The position numbers were made by a program, and so were the translations under genes. Shown here one piece after another: positions 45,034-55,046 of a DNA stretch of 64,000 nucleotides; within the stretch, counting starts at the first letter, position 1; every line of letters starts with the position of its first letter. The notes under the pieces were generated by a model, which saw nothing but the letters and a program-made list of their open reading frames with translations, was not told the origin of the DNA and ran no database searches. Source of the stretch: Pictodentalium vernedei (taxonomy: Eukaryota > Mollusca > Scaphopoda > Dentaliida > Dentaliidae). The stretch is from the NCBI GenBank assembly GCA_031216915.1, contig CM062292.1, positions 72,274,956 through 72,338,955 on the forward strand. Reading direction: 5' to 3'.

Positions 45034-45691
45034 CTCTTAGAAGCCGGGGAATCAGAATGAATTTATTATACCCCCCACAAACAAAGTTTGGGGGGTATAT
45101 AGGAATCGGTCTGTCTGTCTGTCTGTCTGTACGTCTGTCCATCTGTCCATCCATCGTAAGCGCAACTCCTCATAAACCGTTTGAAGAATTTTCATGAAAC
45201 TTTACACAATCGAAGAACTCCATATGGGGATGTGCACGAAGCAATATAATTCCATTCTGACATTTCCAAGGGGAGATAATCTGTCCGTCTGACCATCCTT
45301 GTAAGCGCAACTCCTCCTAAACCGTTTGAAGAATTTTCATGAAACTTTACACAATGGAAGAACTCCATATGAAGATGTGCATGAAGCAATATAATTCCAT
45401 TCTGACATTTCCAAGGGGAGATAATCTAACTTATACATTTCAGGCACGGGGGGTATCACTTTGTGAGTTTGCTCACACTACCTCTAGTTGAACATGACAC
45501 ACTGCGAAAAACTTACAGTAAGCAGGTGCTTCTAGTCAAGTGTTGTCTGCCTATTCAAGCAGACGACACTTGACTAGAAACACCTGCTCAGTGTTTAATT
45601 TTTCCACAGCCCAAAGATAGCCGAACTGTCAGACAGATTACCTGCTGTATTACATCACAGACAAGAAAACTCGACTCCAGCCTTCTAAGAG
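45034..45691. mobile_element. TTAA MITE, 'CTCTTAGAAGCC' family (copy 1), containing a Helentron
   Basis: TTAA at 45030-45033 and 45692-45695, ends CTCTTAGAAGCC and GGC/CTTCTAAGAG. Central hairpin 45521-45550 / 45559-45588 (agcaggtgcttctagtcaag..., 30-base arms, two mismatches). Without the Helentron the element is ~236 bp. Confidence 0.8.
45067..45488 (+). mobile_element. Short Helentron-like element (copy 2), borders fixed by an empty site
   Basis: It starts TATACCCCCCACAAACAAAG and ends GGGGGGTATCACTTTG, the hairpin GTGAG-TTTG-CTCAC and ACCTCTAGT. The sibling MITE at 45930-46176 has the uninterrupted sequence (atttattgaacatgac), so insertion was between two T with no duplication. Inside are a GTCT microsatellite and a ~120-bp segment present twice. 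Confidence 0.85.
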
Positions 45692-45929
45692 TTAACTGAG
45701 TGCAAGAAGCCACTATCAGGGCTTTCCAAAAAAAGAGGGAAACAGAGCATTACTAACATTTAGCCCAAAGATAGCCGAACCATCACAGCCAGATTACCTG
45801 TAGTATTACATCACAGGCAAGAAAACTTGACTCTCGGCTTCTAAGAGTTAACCCCTTACCTCATTAAGTCTTTGATTTTGAAAATGGGAGGTGAGTTATG
45901 TTCTGTATTTATACCATGGTTAATCTTGA

Positions 45930-46176
45930 ATTAACTCTGGAAACCGGGGTTTCAGAATGAATTTATTGAACATGACATACCGCGAAAAACTTACAGAAAA
46001 GCAGGTGCTTCTAGTCAAGTGTCGTCTGCCTATTCAGGCAGACGACACTTGACTAGAAGCACCTGCTCAGTGTTTAATTCTCCCCCAGCCCAAAGATAGC
46101 CGAACTGTCACATCCAGATTACCTGCAGTATTACATCACAGACAAGAAAACTCGACTCCCGACTTATAAGATTTAA
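45930..46176. mobile_element. TTAA MITE, 'CTCTTAGAAGCC' family (copy 2)
   Basis: It starts after TTAA (CTCTGGAAACCGGGGTTTCA) and ends '...ctcccgacttataagat' before TTAA. Central hairpin 46000-46030 / 46037-46067 with 31-base perfect arms. Confidence 0.8.
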
Positions 46177-46249
46177 CTGAGTGCAAGAAGCCACTATCGG
46201 GGCTTTAAAAAAAAAATGAGGGAACCAGAGCAACTACTAACATTTTCCA

Positions 46250-46385
46250 TGCTCACCTTTCACTTTCAGTTGAACGCAAATCATATTTTGTTCATATAAA
46301 TTTGTTTTATCACAAATTATACAAATCAAACAAATTTTGATGAACAAATTCAGAGCACCAAAAATAATGTAGCCCTCAACCAGTT
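46250..46385. mobile_element. TTAA MITE half, 'CTGGTTGAGG' subfamily
   Basis: The right end 'gtagccctcaaccagttaac' and 'gatgaacaaattcagagca' match the right side of 62973-63217-type elements. The left end is not visible. Confidence 0.45.
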
Positions 46386-46390
46386 AACAT

Positions 46391-46886
46391 ATGATCTCAA
46401 TTTTAGAGTGATAAACATTGCCCCTGGCTCACATCTGGAGGGATATATTCAGAACACATCTCAAACTTCCTGCTTAATGCTGCTGTTCTATGATTACATA
46501 ACTTGTTTAGTTAACACAGCTTATTTTCTCACTATTGGCATTTTAAACAAGTTTGTCAAATTAATCTCTGGATAGGTTTTCTTCAGTTAACATGTAAAAG
46601 AAGGCAAGCATTTAACAAATTAGTTATTTGCCATTGCACCAAGCACATTTGTATCTCTTGTGTAAAAATGAAATTGTCTAATAACACCCATTGGACTGAT
46701 TTTATCTAACACTACAAAGCTGAGAAGTGTAGAAGAGTTTTGAAATTTGTTATAAAAATTGATTAGAGTGCAGAAATTTTAGTTTTGTGTCTTGATAAAT
46801 CACATACAGAATGAAAATTTGTACCATGCAACCAAGTCTTTTTGAACTTAGAATATTACTTTTGAAGCGATTTGGGTAAGTTCTTG
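46391..46886. other. Intronic sequence without a feature
   Basis: AT-rich. No repeat border, hairpin or frame of note was seen. Confidence 0.4.
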
Positions 46887-46890
46887 TTAA

Positions 46891-47071
46891 CCCTATACCT
46901 AAAAAATCTGCAGCACCTTCCCATGTCATTTCCAAATTGAGGAGCAGTGAAAAAAATATTATTTTTCGAAACATTTCAACAAAACCTCGTGTGATATGGC
47001 TTTGTTGAAATTTTTTGAAAAACTTTGAAAAATATTTAAAATAATTTATATCGTGTGCATTGGCTAAAGGG
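46891..47071. mobile_element. piggyBac-like TTAA MITE, palindrome mostly lost
   Basis: TTAA at 46887-46890 and 47072-47075. Ends CCCTATACC... and ...GGCTAAAGGG. Core 'tttcaacaaaacctcgtgtg' / 'atggctttgttgaaat': the GC-rich apex found in sibling copies is deleted. Confidence 0.75.
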
Positions 47072-47232
47072 TTAATTTCTACTTTATTAAAATGAAAATG
47101 AAATCCAGTTAATTGAACAACCAGTATAGCAAAGAGTATCCCTACTAAGGAATATTTTGATAGTAATGATTCTTTGGCCTTCTTCTGATTCTTAACCTTT
47201 TATTTTTCAGTAATTAACCTTTTCTTTGATAT

Positions 47233-47572
47233 GGGCGTGTCAGCGTTGCAGTAACCGGTTCTCGTCAGATCACCGAAGTTGAGCAATGTCGAGCCCAGTT
47301 AGTCCTTGGATGTTTGACTGTCAGAGTGATCGATTGGGACTCCTGCATTGTGTTCTTAGGCAAGGCACTTCACCCCGATTGTCCACTTGGTGGCACGATG
47401 ACGCCTTGTACTAAGGCGTACTGCATGTCGATGGTGCGCATGTCTTCAACCAGTCTAACCCTGCCTGTGCTGCTGTGCGGGGTTATGATTTTGGGAAGCT
47501 GGCAGCTGCTTGTAGTTCTCTCTGGGTACTCCGGCTTCCTCCACCTGTAAACCCTAATAAATAAATAAATTT
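47233..47572 (+). mobile_element. SINE with 5S rRNA-like head (copy 2, well preserved)
   Basis: The head 'ttctcgtcagatcaccgaag', 'ttgagcaatgtcgagcccag' and 'tagtccttggat' follows the 5S rRNA order closely. Then come the shared body (gcaaggcacttcaccccgat...ggcttcctccacctgtaa) and an AATAAATAAAT tail. It is not a functional 5S gene, because the 3' half of 5S is replaced by the SINE body. Confidence 0.88.
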
Positions 47573-47868
47573 CTTTGATGATTCTGCTTTGCAGCTAAAA
47601 TTTAACCAAATATATCTTGAATTCAGTTCAGCGAGCTCAGTCAAACAAGATATAGCAGACCTGGAAATAAAGAGCTTATATCATAACCTGTTGTCATATT
47701 GCATACTTGTAACCTATAGGAAAAAGGGTGTTGTAGTGCCTCTCCAACTTCTCTATTTCTACTATTCCACTCATGCAAAATGGTTGTTCACCAGTTATTT
47801 TTACAGGAATTAATATTAATAATATACAGCTTGAAATTAAGTATATTTGGTTAAATATCGACCTGCAT

Positions 47869-48244
47869 TAAGCCTCACAAAGTAGATCTTCTGTTTCTCA
47901 GGCCATTTTTTGTAAAATTGCATGCGGGCGGGCATGCTTTTTTTAAATTTATTTTTGTAATTATTTGCCATCAAAAGTTGATGATTTTGGTTTGTTTTAT
48001 GTATTTGGCCTCATAATCTACAGAATAGCATGGGGGGTGGTGGTGTATTTTGACCCTTGAGTGCAAGAAGGCTTTCAATGCTAAAGCATTGCAAAACCTT
48101 CTTGCACTCAAGGGACAAATTTATCAATTTTATTAACGTGAGTAAAATATCAGACATAAACCATTTAATTATTTTTTTCAGTTTACTTTAAAAAGAGAGC
48201 ATGTGGGAGGGCCTGAGAAACAGATTTTTAACTTTTAGGCCTTA
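47869..48244 (+). mobile_element. Palindrome-core MITE, 'TAAGCCTCACAAAG' family (copy 1)
   Basis: The left end 'taagcctcacaaagtagatc...tctcaggcc' and right end 'ggcctgagaaacag...aggcctta' are inverted. Central hairpin 48053-48082 / 48085-48114 (cccttgagtgcaagaaggct...). Confidence 0.75.
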
Positions 48245-48559
48245 TGTTAAATATTTAATGCTGAAATCTTTGCCATTTTGACAGTGCTGAGGGTTAATAA
48301 GATTGTCATTTTTGTAAAATGGAACGGTTTGTCATGTTTGACAGGATATTATTACGCTAACACTCAGGTTTCCCACTCAAATGAAAAGCTTTGAATTTTT
48401 AACCTTCCCTACAGAAGTCCCTGAATTTGCTTTGTAAAATACCCGACTTTCTGCTGCCTTCCCTGAAAAGTACTTTAATTCAGGTCACCTTTAACCTCTG
48501 AGATGAGAAGTTCAATAAGTCTCCTCAGCCTGGTATGTACATTCTATATCACTGCAGTT

Positions 48560-48951
48560 TAGGCCTAAAAAAGTTAAAAATCTTTTTTTCAGGCCCTTCC
48601 GCATTGTCTTTTGCCTGTTGCATGCTCTTTTTTTTACCAGTGCAAACAAAATTAAATAGATTATGTCTGATATTTTACCCAAGTTAGTAATATTGATAAA
48701 TGTGTCCATTGAGTGCAACAAGGCTTTGCAATGCCTAATGAAAAGCCTTCTTGCACTCAATGGAAGAAATACACCACCACCCATGCTATTCTGTAGATTA
48801 TGAGGCCTAAAACATAAAACAAACCAAGAACATTAACTTCTGATTGCAAAGAAATAATTACAAAAATGAAAAATAAAATAAAACCCCTGCCCACATGCAA
48901 TTTACTAAAAGAATAGCCTGAGAAACAGAAGATCTACTTTGTGGGGCCTTA
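48560..48951 (-). mobile_element. Palindrome-core MITE, same family, inverted (copy 2)
   Basis: It carries 47869-48244 in reverse orientation, including the central hairpin (ccattgagtgcaacaaggct / agccttcttgcactcaatgg, ~48711-48763). Together the two copies form a ~380-bp inverted pair separated by ~315 bp. Confidence 0.75.
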
Positions 48952-49116
48952 TAGCATGAGTTTCTGTCAGTAATTTTATAATGTAATGCTGCTATGTAAT
49001 ACACTTTTGGAAAGGGCTCAGAGAGCATTTCATCTTCATGTCATCATAACAGTAGGTTTTAGTATCATTACAAAGTATGGAGGAGTTAAAATGAATAAAA
49101 AGACAATTCGTGTAAA

Positions 49117-49535
49117 GATATTTGACAGTAGTAATGTAGGTGAACACAAAATCGATCCCCTTGTTTCTCGGCAGATGTATGGAACATCCGTTAGACCAAT
49201 TTGTACAGCCGTAATATTAGACCAATTTGTACAGCCCTAATACAGTTAAAACTAGAAGTCCTGTCATAAACTGTGCGCTTATCTAGGCTTAATTGCGCGT
49301 AAGAATTGCGTGCAATTACCATATCGAATGGCATCCAAAGCATGGCAGGTTCTCCTGGTTACTCAAAGCAAACACAGGCAATGTTTCTGCCAATGGACTT
49401 CTGGGAAACATTGCTTATGCACAAGCCATATGTACAGAATTTGATAGCCTTACCATGGTCATTAACGCATATATTAGCGCGCAGATCGACGTCCTATTTG
49501 TGCACATTTCATGACAGGACTTTTAGTTTTAACTG
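49117..49535 (+). repeat. Third copy of the 36898-37450 repeat, hairpin deleted
   Basis: Bases 49117-49240 match 37106-37238. From 49243 'cagttaaaactagaagtcct' the repeat continues and ends in the inverse 'aggacttttagttttaactg' (49516-49535), which reveals its terminal inverted repeat. The apex palindrome of the other copies is reduced to 'aatggacttctgggaaacat'. Confidence 0.7.
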
Positions 49536-49652
49536 CAGTCCTTGAAAATTGTCAAATTCCTTGAAATGTGCTTAGTGTTTGGATTTGATTCCCTGATATC
49601 AGTGGAAAGCCTGGTCTATCCATGACGAAAAGAATACAAACTGACTAATATT

Positions 49653-50328
49653 CAGTGCTCAAAATAACTTTTTTTCTTTGCTTAGCAAAATGCTATGCAT
49701 TTCCAAAAAATGAATAGCATTTTGTAAAAATTACATAGCTATTTTTGTATGCCAGAGTTGTGTTATGCTGTTTTGTATTGAATTCGTCTAAGTAGATAGA
49801 ATAGTTTCCATCCATATCCTGGCATTTCCAAATGATCTGCAACACATGAAGCATTTACTGTGTTTTTTTAACTGAACTGCCTTTAAGGGTTGCATGGACT
49901 TGTATACTGTTATAAATGGCGTCTTGGTTGTTTAATAGAGTTCTCAAAATGGAAGTTGGGATTTTTAATTTGATGGGCTTGAAGTTATTTTTAATGGACA
50001 TTTTATGCAAAATGTTGTAAAAACAGGAAGTATTGAAACCAACAGAACTCATCTTACATATGAAGTTGCTAATGATGCTTGATGGAGAGTTAATCTGAGT
50101 TATGCCTGGAATGTTCCATAAACAGAAGTAAAGCATCCGTGAACTAGTTTTCAAATTTGTTTGCAAATTTTCATCTACATTTTGCGATACAAGATAATCA
50201 ACTGCAGCCTAATAGGCTGCAGTTGATTATCTTGTATTGCAAAATGCTATACATAATTTAACATTGTGTAGCTTTTTGCAAGTTTTGCATAGCAAAAAGC
50301 GACGCGACACCGCTTATTTTGAGCTCTG
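49653..50328. mobile_element. hAT-type element with perfect 8-bp duplication and 30-bp hairpin
   Basis: Ends CAGTGCTCAAAATAA and TTATTTTGAGCTCTG. Flanks 49645-49652 and 50329-50336 are both CTAATATT. A hairpin of 30-base arms (ttttgcgatacaagataatc...) sits at 50180-50209 / 50215-50244, not at the exact centre. The 103-codon minus-strand frame at 49855-50166 is unrecognised. The element ends 161 bp before a CPEB1 exon. Confidence 0.85.
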
Positions 50329-50489
50329 CTAATATTGCTCATCAAGAAAGCTTTTAATTGACATTAACATTCTGAAGATTATTTGGGTTTTTTTTTTTTA
50401 ATTGACTTCTCATCAGTGATCTGAAATGAGGAATAAAATAGTAGTTTCTGAAGGGTAATTCTCTATAGAACATGCTGTAACATTTTCAG

Positions 50490-50670
50490 TGACTATGGAA
50501 CTTTGTCACCTCTCAGTCCTTCCAGTGATACGGCTCTTTCACCTGTAGAAAAGATGATTTACAACAGCTTGAGTGGTGGAAGCAGAGCAGGACGAAGTAC
50601 ATCTCCATCAGACTCCGACACCAGTGGAATTGGTAGTGAAGGCTCAGATGCAGCTCTTATTGATATGATG
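50490..50670 (+). CDS. CPEB1: CPEB1/Orb-like, visible exon 2
   Basis: The acceptor CATTTTCAG and donor GATG|GTAATT bound one leftover base plus 60 codons, ending in phase 0. The peptide contains TALSPVEKMIYNSL and then GRSTSPSDSDTSGIGSEGSD. The SPSDSDTSG core is a conserved stretch of the animal CPEB1 regulatory region, next to the kinase site of vertebrate CPEB1 (family knowledge). Here a basic residue precedes Ser-Thr-Ser-Pro, so proline-directed or basophilic phosphorylation is plausible but untested. The exon ends LIDMM, and the next begins NSLNIGG, which together resemble the short helical segment after the Ser-rich core in relatives. The match is strong for the core motif and weaker elsewhere. 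Confidence 0.92.
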
Positions 50671-51265
50671 GTAATTATTCTACCACACGTTAAAAATTGG
50701 GAGAAAATTTTTCAACAAATTTAATCAATCATTTTTACCAGTCACTGCCATAACTAATTTAATTTCTTTCTTTTTTTGGGGGGGGGGGGGGGGGTGGGGA
50801 GGGGTAGGGGGGTTGTGTCCATTGCTCCGAGGCTTATGAACCATTGTAATAAAATGTATCCATGATCATTGTCAAGTATACGTGTGTGTACCTCCAACTT
50901 TTGATGGTTTAATCTTTAAGCTCACCTGACTGGAATTCATGCTGAGCCATACTGATCATTTTGAAGTATGTTGCGAAGGTGGCATTTGAGTCTTCTCCTA
51001 AACTGTTGGTCTGTTTCCAATATATGAGTGGTGATTTGTGTGGGCCATTTCAGAACATTTCCCCTTCAACAAGGGTTAATGTTTAATGCAGGTTGAGGAA
51101 ATGGAAAATATTAATTGGAAATTAGGAAAAAGAAAGTAGACTAAATCATTGAGAATGATTTCTATGAACAGACCCTGTAGATCACAACGAAAAATCTCTC
51201 CAGTAAATTAGAAGCATCGAGACAAAAAAAGTTCTTGGGAGCTGAGAGCAGTTGAACCCACTTAA

Positions 51266-51503
51266 CCCTTTACCCAACAAATCGGCCACATCCACCCACG
51301 TTTTATGCAAATGTAGCAGTTGAAAAAATATCATTTTTAAAAATATTTCAACAAAACCATATGTGACTCCTCATTGGAACAAGCTCATTGAGCTCGTTCC
51401 AATGAGGGGGGTCACATAATATGGTTTTATGGATATTTTTTTGAACAATTTAAAAAAACAGTATATAAAATAATAAATTTTATATTGCCTGTTGGGTAAA
51501 GGG
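51266..51503. mobile_element. piggyBac-like TTAA MITE with central palindrome
   Basis: TTAA at 51262-51265 and 51504-51507. Ends CCCTTTACCCAACA and TGTTGGGTAAAGGG region. The palindrome at ~51348-51425 shares its stem (gtgactcctcattggaac...gagctcgttccaatgagg) with 36371-36605. Confidence 0.85.
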
Positions 51504-51642
51504 TTAATTGATATCTCTTAAATAACCAGGTGAACCCTATTAATTGAATATAATTTCCAAACACATAACCATTTACTATACCTTTAGTTCAAATTTTGAT
51601 GCGTTAATTACATACAGTTTAAGGAGTAAACTGTTTATTTGC

Positions 51643-51879
51643 CCCTTTACCTACCAAAACAGTAGCATCCGCCTGTGTAATACACAAATTATGCAGTTGA
51701 AAAAATATTTTTCAAGAGATGTCAGCAAAACCATATCATGTGACCCATGTTGGAACATGCTCGTCGAGCTCGTTCCAGTGAAGGGTCACATGGTGTGGTT
51801 TAGTTGAAGTTTTTTGAAAAATTTGAAAAATAAATAATTAAAATTAGAAATTCTGTTATCGTTTGCATTGTTTAAAGAG
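51643..51879. mobile_element. piggyBac-like TTAA MITE with diverged palindrome
   Basis: Starts CCCTTTACCTACC and ends 'ttgtttaaagag' before TTAA. The left TTAA is degraded. The hairpin at ~51723-51805 keeps 'catgtgaccc' and 'gagctcgttccag' but has several mismatches. Confidence 0.7.
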
Positions 51880-52134
51880 TTAATATTGCCTCAATACCTC
51901 CATGACAGCCATTTAATCTATTATATCTTTGACAGAGCTCCATGAGATCTGTCAAACAATTTATAATTTGATGAAATACTGAGTTTATCTCTGGAATACA
52001 GCAAAGTGACCAAATCCATGTTGATTAATGTTCATTGGTAAAGTGGCTATTCCATTAACGGGTTCCACTGTACTTTGTGTGCGTCTCCATATATTTCCCA
52101 AGGGGTTTGATAATTAGTTTGTATTCATTATAAT

Positions 52135-52707
52135 TAGGTCCCTGTGAATCACACATTTTCAAATCGAATCATGTCTGTTATTCGAAAGCTAATCGAATTT
52201 GTGGCATCTTGAAGCTCACTGATGGTGGTTAGGGTGCTATAAACCTGATTAGTTCTGACTGATGACTCCCAACTGATAAACTAAATCAAGGCATGCCTTA
52301 CAGGGTAACACTCCAACTACATGTCTTGATGTATTTGGAGTGTTACCCTGCAAGGATTACAGTTCACCGTCGACATTGCTTGGAAATCTTATATTTGCAT
52401 TTAGCAGTGGGAGGGACTAGTGATATTGGAATTAGCATTGCTGGTGGCACGAGTGACGATGTTATTTGTGCTAATGTAGCGGAAGTTACACTTGATCTTT
52501 TATTTCAACATTATTTATGTATGATTTCTATCTGAACTGTATGTTTTGTGTGAAGAAGATTGATACCAAGCTATTTTCCTATGAAAAAGATACGAGAGAA
52601 ATCTAATCGGGCAGCCAATTTTGAATTGGGCACCCTATTTCGAATCAAACAAAATATCTACTTAAGATTCGAAATCGAATCGAATCTTGAAGCTTTGCAG
52701 GGCCCTA
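52135..52707. mobile_element. hAT-like element with hairpin and 'cgaatcgaat' motifs
   Basis: Inverted ends TAGGTCCCTGTGAA and TTTGCAGGGCCCTA, with similar flanks (attataat / attatctt). It contains the hairpin 52296-52320 / 52331-52355 (ccttacagggtaacactcca...) and 'gattcgaaatcgaatcgaat' near the right end. A partial relative lies at 24120-24420. Confidence 0.6.
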
Positions 52708-53069
52708 ATTATCTTTTTGTATTCATTTATTGTCAATTGAAACCCTGCGAAGCCTAATAGTGTTTCTTTACTGTGGGTTTACTGGTCTTAATAGGTCTTG
52801 TTAATGAACGCCTCAGATAAATGTCTCCCAAACTGGCAACAAATGATTGACAAAACTTTACTATACTTTTGTGATTGCAATATAGCCATAGACACTGAAA
52901 ATGATGAAAACCAGTAAATAAAAAATTCAATTAACATGGGTTTGCACAACATCTGCATTTAACAGAGAAGACTAGTGTTAGAGGGATGGAAAATGGTTTG
53001 AAAATAGTATGCTCATTGAGTTATTTGAGTAACTGCATTGGCAACTGAAATATGTTGAGTAATATTCCC

Positions 53070-53255
53070 CGTGGGAACCCCAGGAAGTGGCAGAGTGCCA
53101 GTTTCCTGTGGTGAACCAGTACCTTGGGTAGAAGTCCACTAAAGTGGTCGGCACAGATACAAACAATTGGCTAAACTTGACTTAATGCCTGTTGCGGTCA
53201 TGATGTGGCCAAAGCTGCTGAAAGTGACATTAAACACCAATAAATAAATAAATTG
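53070..53255 (+). mobile_element. Third-type SINE (copy 4)
   Basis: The head CCCCGTGGGAACCCCAGGAA, 'gttgcggtcatgatgtgg' and tail 'acattaaacaccaataaata'. It lacks any tRNA- or 5S-like promoter. Confidence 0.75.
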
Positions 53256-53534
53256 TATTATAATCACAATAAACCCTAGCACATTTTTCCAACTCAAGAC
53301 ATTATATCTTGATAACCTCTCGGGTAGTTTCCCCAAGAGATGTCAAGTGTTGGAATTATCAGCAGAGGGAAAGTGGGGTGAAATTTACTTTATGGTTTCC
53401 TTAAACTTATTTTCTCTTGTACTGTGGTATGCTGTAAAGAAGCAGGTTGTGTTAGTTTGGTAAATCATTGTCTTTGTTCTTTTACATCTTGTTTGACAGA
53501 ATTCTTGGAGCTTTGTCAAACAGGATATTATTAG

Positions 53535-53667
53535 TTACAGTTTGTTGGTGGCCTAATATGGTATATATGGTGTCAGTTAATTTTATATTGGATGAGAGCG
53601 AAGCTCGAGTGCAATTTGGAATTAACTGACACCATATATACCATATTAGGCCACCAACAAACTGTAA
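53535..53667. repeat. Perfect 48-bp inverted repeat with 37-bp spacer
   Basis: Arms 53535-53582 (ttacagtttgttggtggcct...) and 53620-53667 are exactly complementary. The spacer contains 'gagcgaagctcgagtgcaa'. To the left is a decayed pogo-type hairpin (ttgtttgacaga...ttgtcaaacagg, 53487-53524). To the right is a doubled 'catcgtaccgactgctg'. Confidence 0.92.
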
Positions 53668-53777
53668 TGAATATATCGTACCGACTGCTGCATCGTACCG
53701 ACTGCTGCATCGATGCACAGAACTAATAACAGCGATCAAAATTAAATGAGAGAATTCTCACAATGTGTTCACGTGTC

Positions 53778-53975
53778 TTTGCCTTGTTAAAATTTATGGG
53801 AGAGTGCCTGTAGGCATTCTCCCATAAATTATAACAAGGCAAATTCAAACATACCAAACAGTTTCATTTCGAAGGTAACGTGACAGACATCCACAGAATA
53901 TGAAGCCTTTTAAGTTGCCTAACCTGCACTTCAGACCAAATATGGGCTTCCAACACTCAATTTTTCAATTTGAAG
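53778..53975 (-). mobile_element. TTAA MITE fragment, 'CTGGTAGAG' family (copy 3)
   Basis: The hairpin 53778-53808 / 53813-53843 (31-base arms, about two mismatches) has the same stem as 42042-42107. The inverse of 'ggaagcccatatttg' closes it at ~53955-53975. Outer ends are degraded. Confidence 0.65.
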
Positions 53976-54124
53976 TGTTTATCGTCTGCCGCCATTTTGA
54001 ATAATCAATGAACAAAGGGGAGATTACCCAAAGCTGTCATCGTATCTTGATGTTGACAGGCAGTATATGGTTTTATATGCAGTCTTCATGTGACATCTTT
54101 GAACCAATGAAATTCCCAGATACT

Positions 54125-55046
54125 TGTAGGAGGTAAGATATAACAGAATAATTGCTAATATTGGATAAACTGAGGCCAAAGAGGTGCAAAAACATGGAAA
54201 ATTCCATGGTTATCAGTAATTCTTTGATAGATCACAATTTTTTCAATGAACAGAACCTACTATAGGACCTACTCATGATGGCATGTTAGGATCTACTCAT
54301 GATGGCATGTTAGGATCTACTCATGATGGCGTGTTAGGATCTACTCATGATGGCGTGTTAGGATCTACTCATGATGGCGTGTTAGGATCTACTCATGATG
54401 GCGTGTTAGGATCTACTCATGATGGCATGTTAGTATCTACTCATGATGGCATTTTAGTATCTACTCATGATGGCATGTTAGGACCTACTCATGATGGCAT
54501 GTTAGGACCTACTCATGATGGCATGTTAGGACCTACTCATGATGGCATGTTAGGATCTCATGATGGCATGTTAGGATCTTCTCAGGATGGCATGTTAGGA
54601 TCTACTCATGGTGGCATGTTAGGATCTCATGATGGTATGTTAGGATCTACTCATGATGGTATGTTAGGATCTACTCATGATGGCATGTTAAGATCTACTC
54701 ATGATGGCATGTTAGGATCTACTCATGATGGCATGTTAGGACCCACTCATGATGGCATTTTAGGACCTACTCATGATGGCATGTTAGGACCTACTCATGA
54801 TGGCATGTTAGGATCTACTCATGATGGCATGTTAGGATCTACTCATGATGGCATGTTGGGATCTACTCATGATGGCATGTTGGGATCTACTCATGATGGC
54901 ATGTTGGGATCTACTCATGATGGCATGTTGGGATCTACTCATGATGGCATGTTAAGGGCACCTGTTCTGTGCTCGTATAAGTCGGAGATGGGGCTTTAAG
55001 GGTTAAACGTCAATAAATAAATAAATAATTAAGTGGATTCCACTGT
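54125..55046 (+). mobile_element. Pogo-type MITE remnant containing a SINE tail and minisatellite
   Basis: 'aagatataacagaataatt...ctgaggccaaagaggt' (54135-54186) and 'aattaagtggattccactg' (55027-55045) are two parts of the pogo-type consensus. Between them lie the 24-bp minisatellite and a SINE-like tail ('taaacgtcaataaataaata'). Confidence 0.6.
54263..54952 (+). repeat. 24-bp minisatellite, about 29 copies
   Basis: The unit contains 'ggatctactcatgatggc' then 'atgtta', with variants ggacct, gtatct and gcgtgtta, and two copies short by three bases. Because 24 is divisible by three and the unit has no stop in one frame, it reads as (MLGSTHDG)n over 238 codons (54283-54999). This is a by-product of the repeat inside an intron. 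Confidence 0.95.

Larger units (their letters stand above)
34332..50489 (+). other. CPEB1: CPEB1 intron, 16.2 kb
   Basis: The donor GTAATA and acceptor CATTTTCAG flank an intron made mostly of mobile elements, listed individually. No extra CPEB exon is needed, because the phases of the flanking exons already match (two bases plus one base make one codon). Confidence 0.75.
51249..52070 (-). mobile_element. Pogo-type MITE interrupted by two TTAA MITEs
   Basis: It starts CAGTTGAACCCACTTAA, breaks at its own TTAA for the element 51266-51503, and resumes 'ttgatatctcttaaataacc'. It breaks again near 51643-51879, then runs through the central hairpin (51918-51962) to ...GGTTCCACTG. Removing both inserts restores the pogo-type consensus order. 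Confidence 0.78.

Noticed and set aside
47233..47340. 5S rRNA gene
   Set aside because: Only the promoter half resembles 5S rRNA and it is fused to the SINE body. The same fusion is present at least four more times.
54283..54999. 238-codon frame (MLGSTHDG)n as a gene
   Set aside because: It is a 24-bp minisatellite inside a repeat nest in an intron. There is no signal peptide, no splice context and no non-repeat domain.
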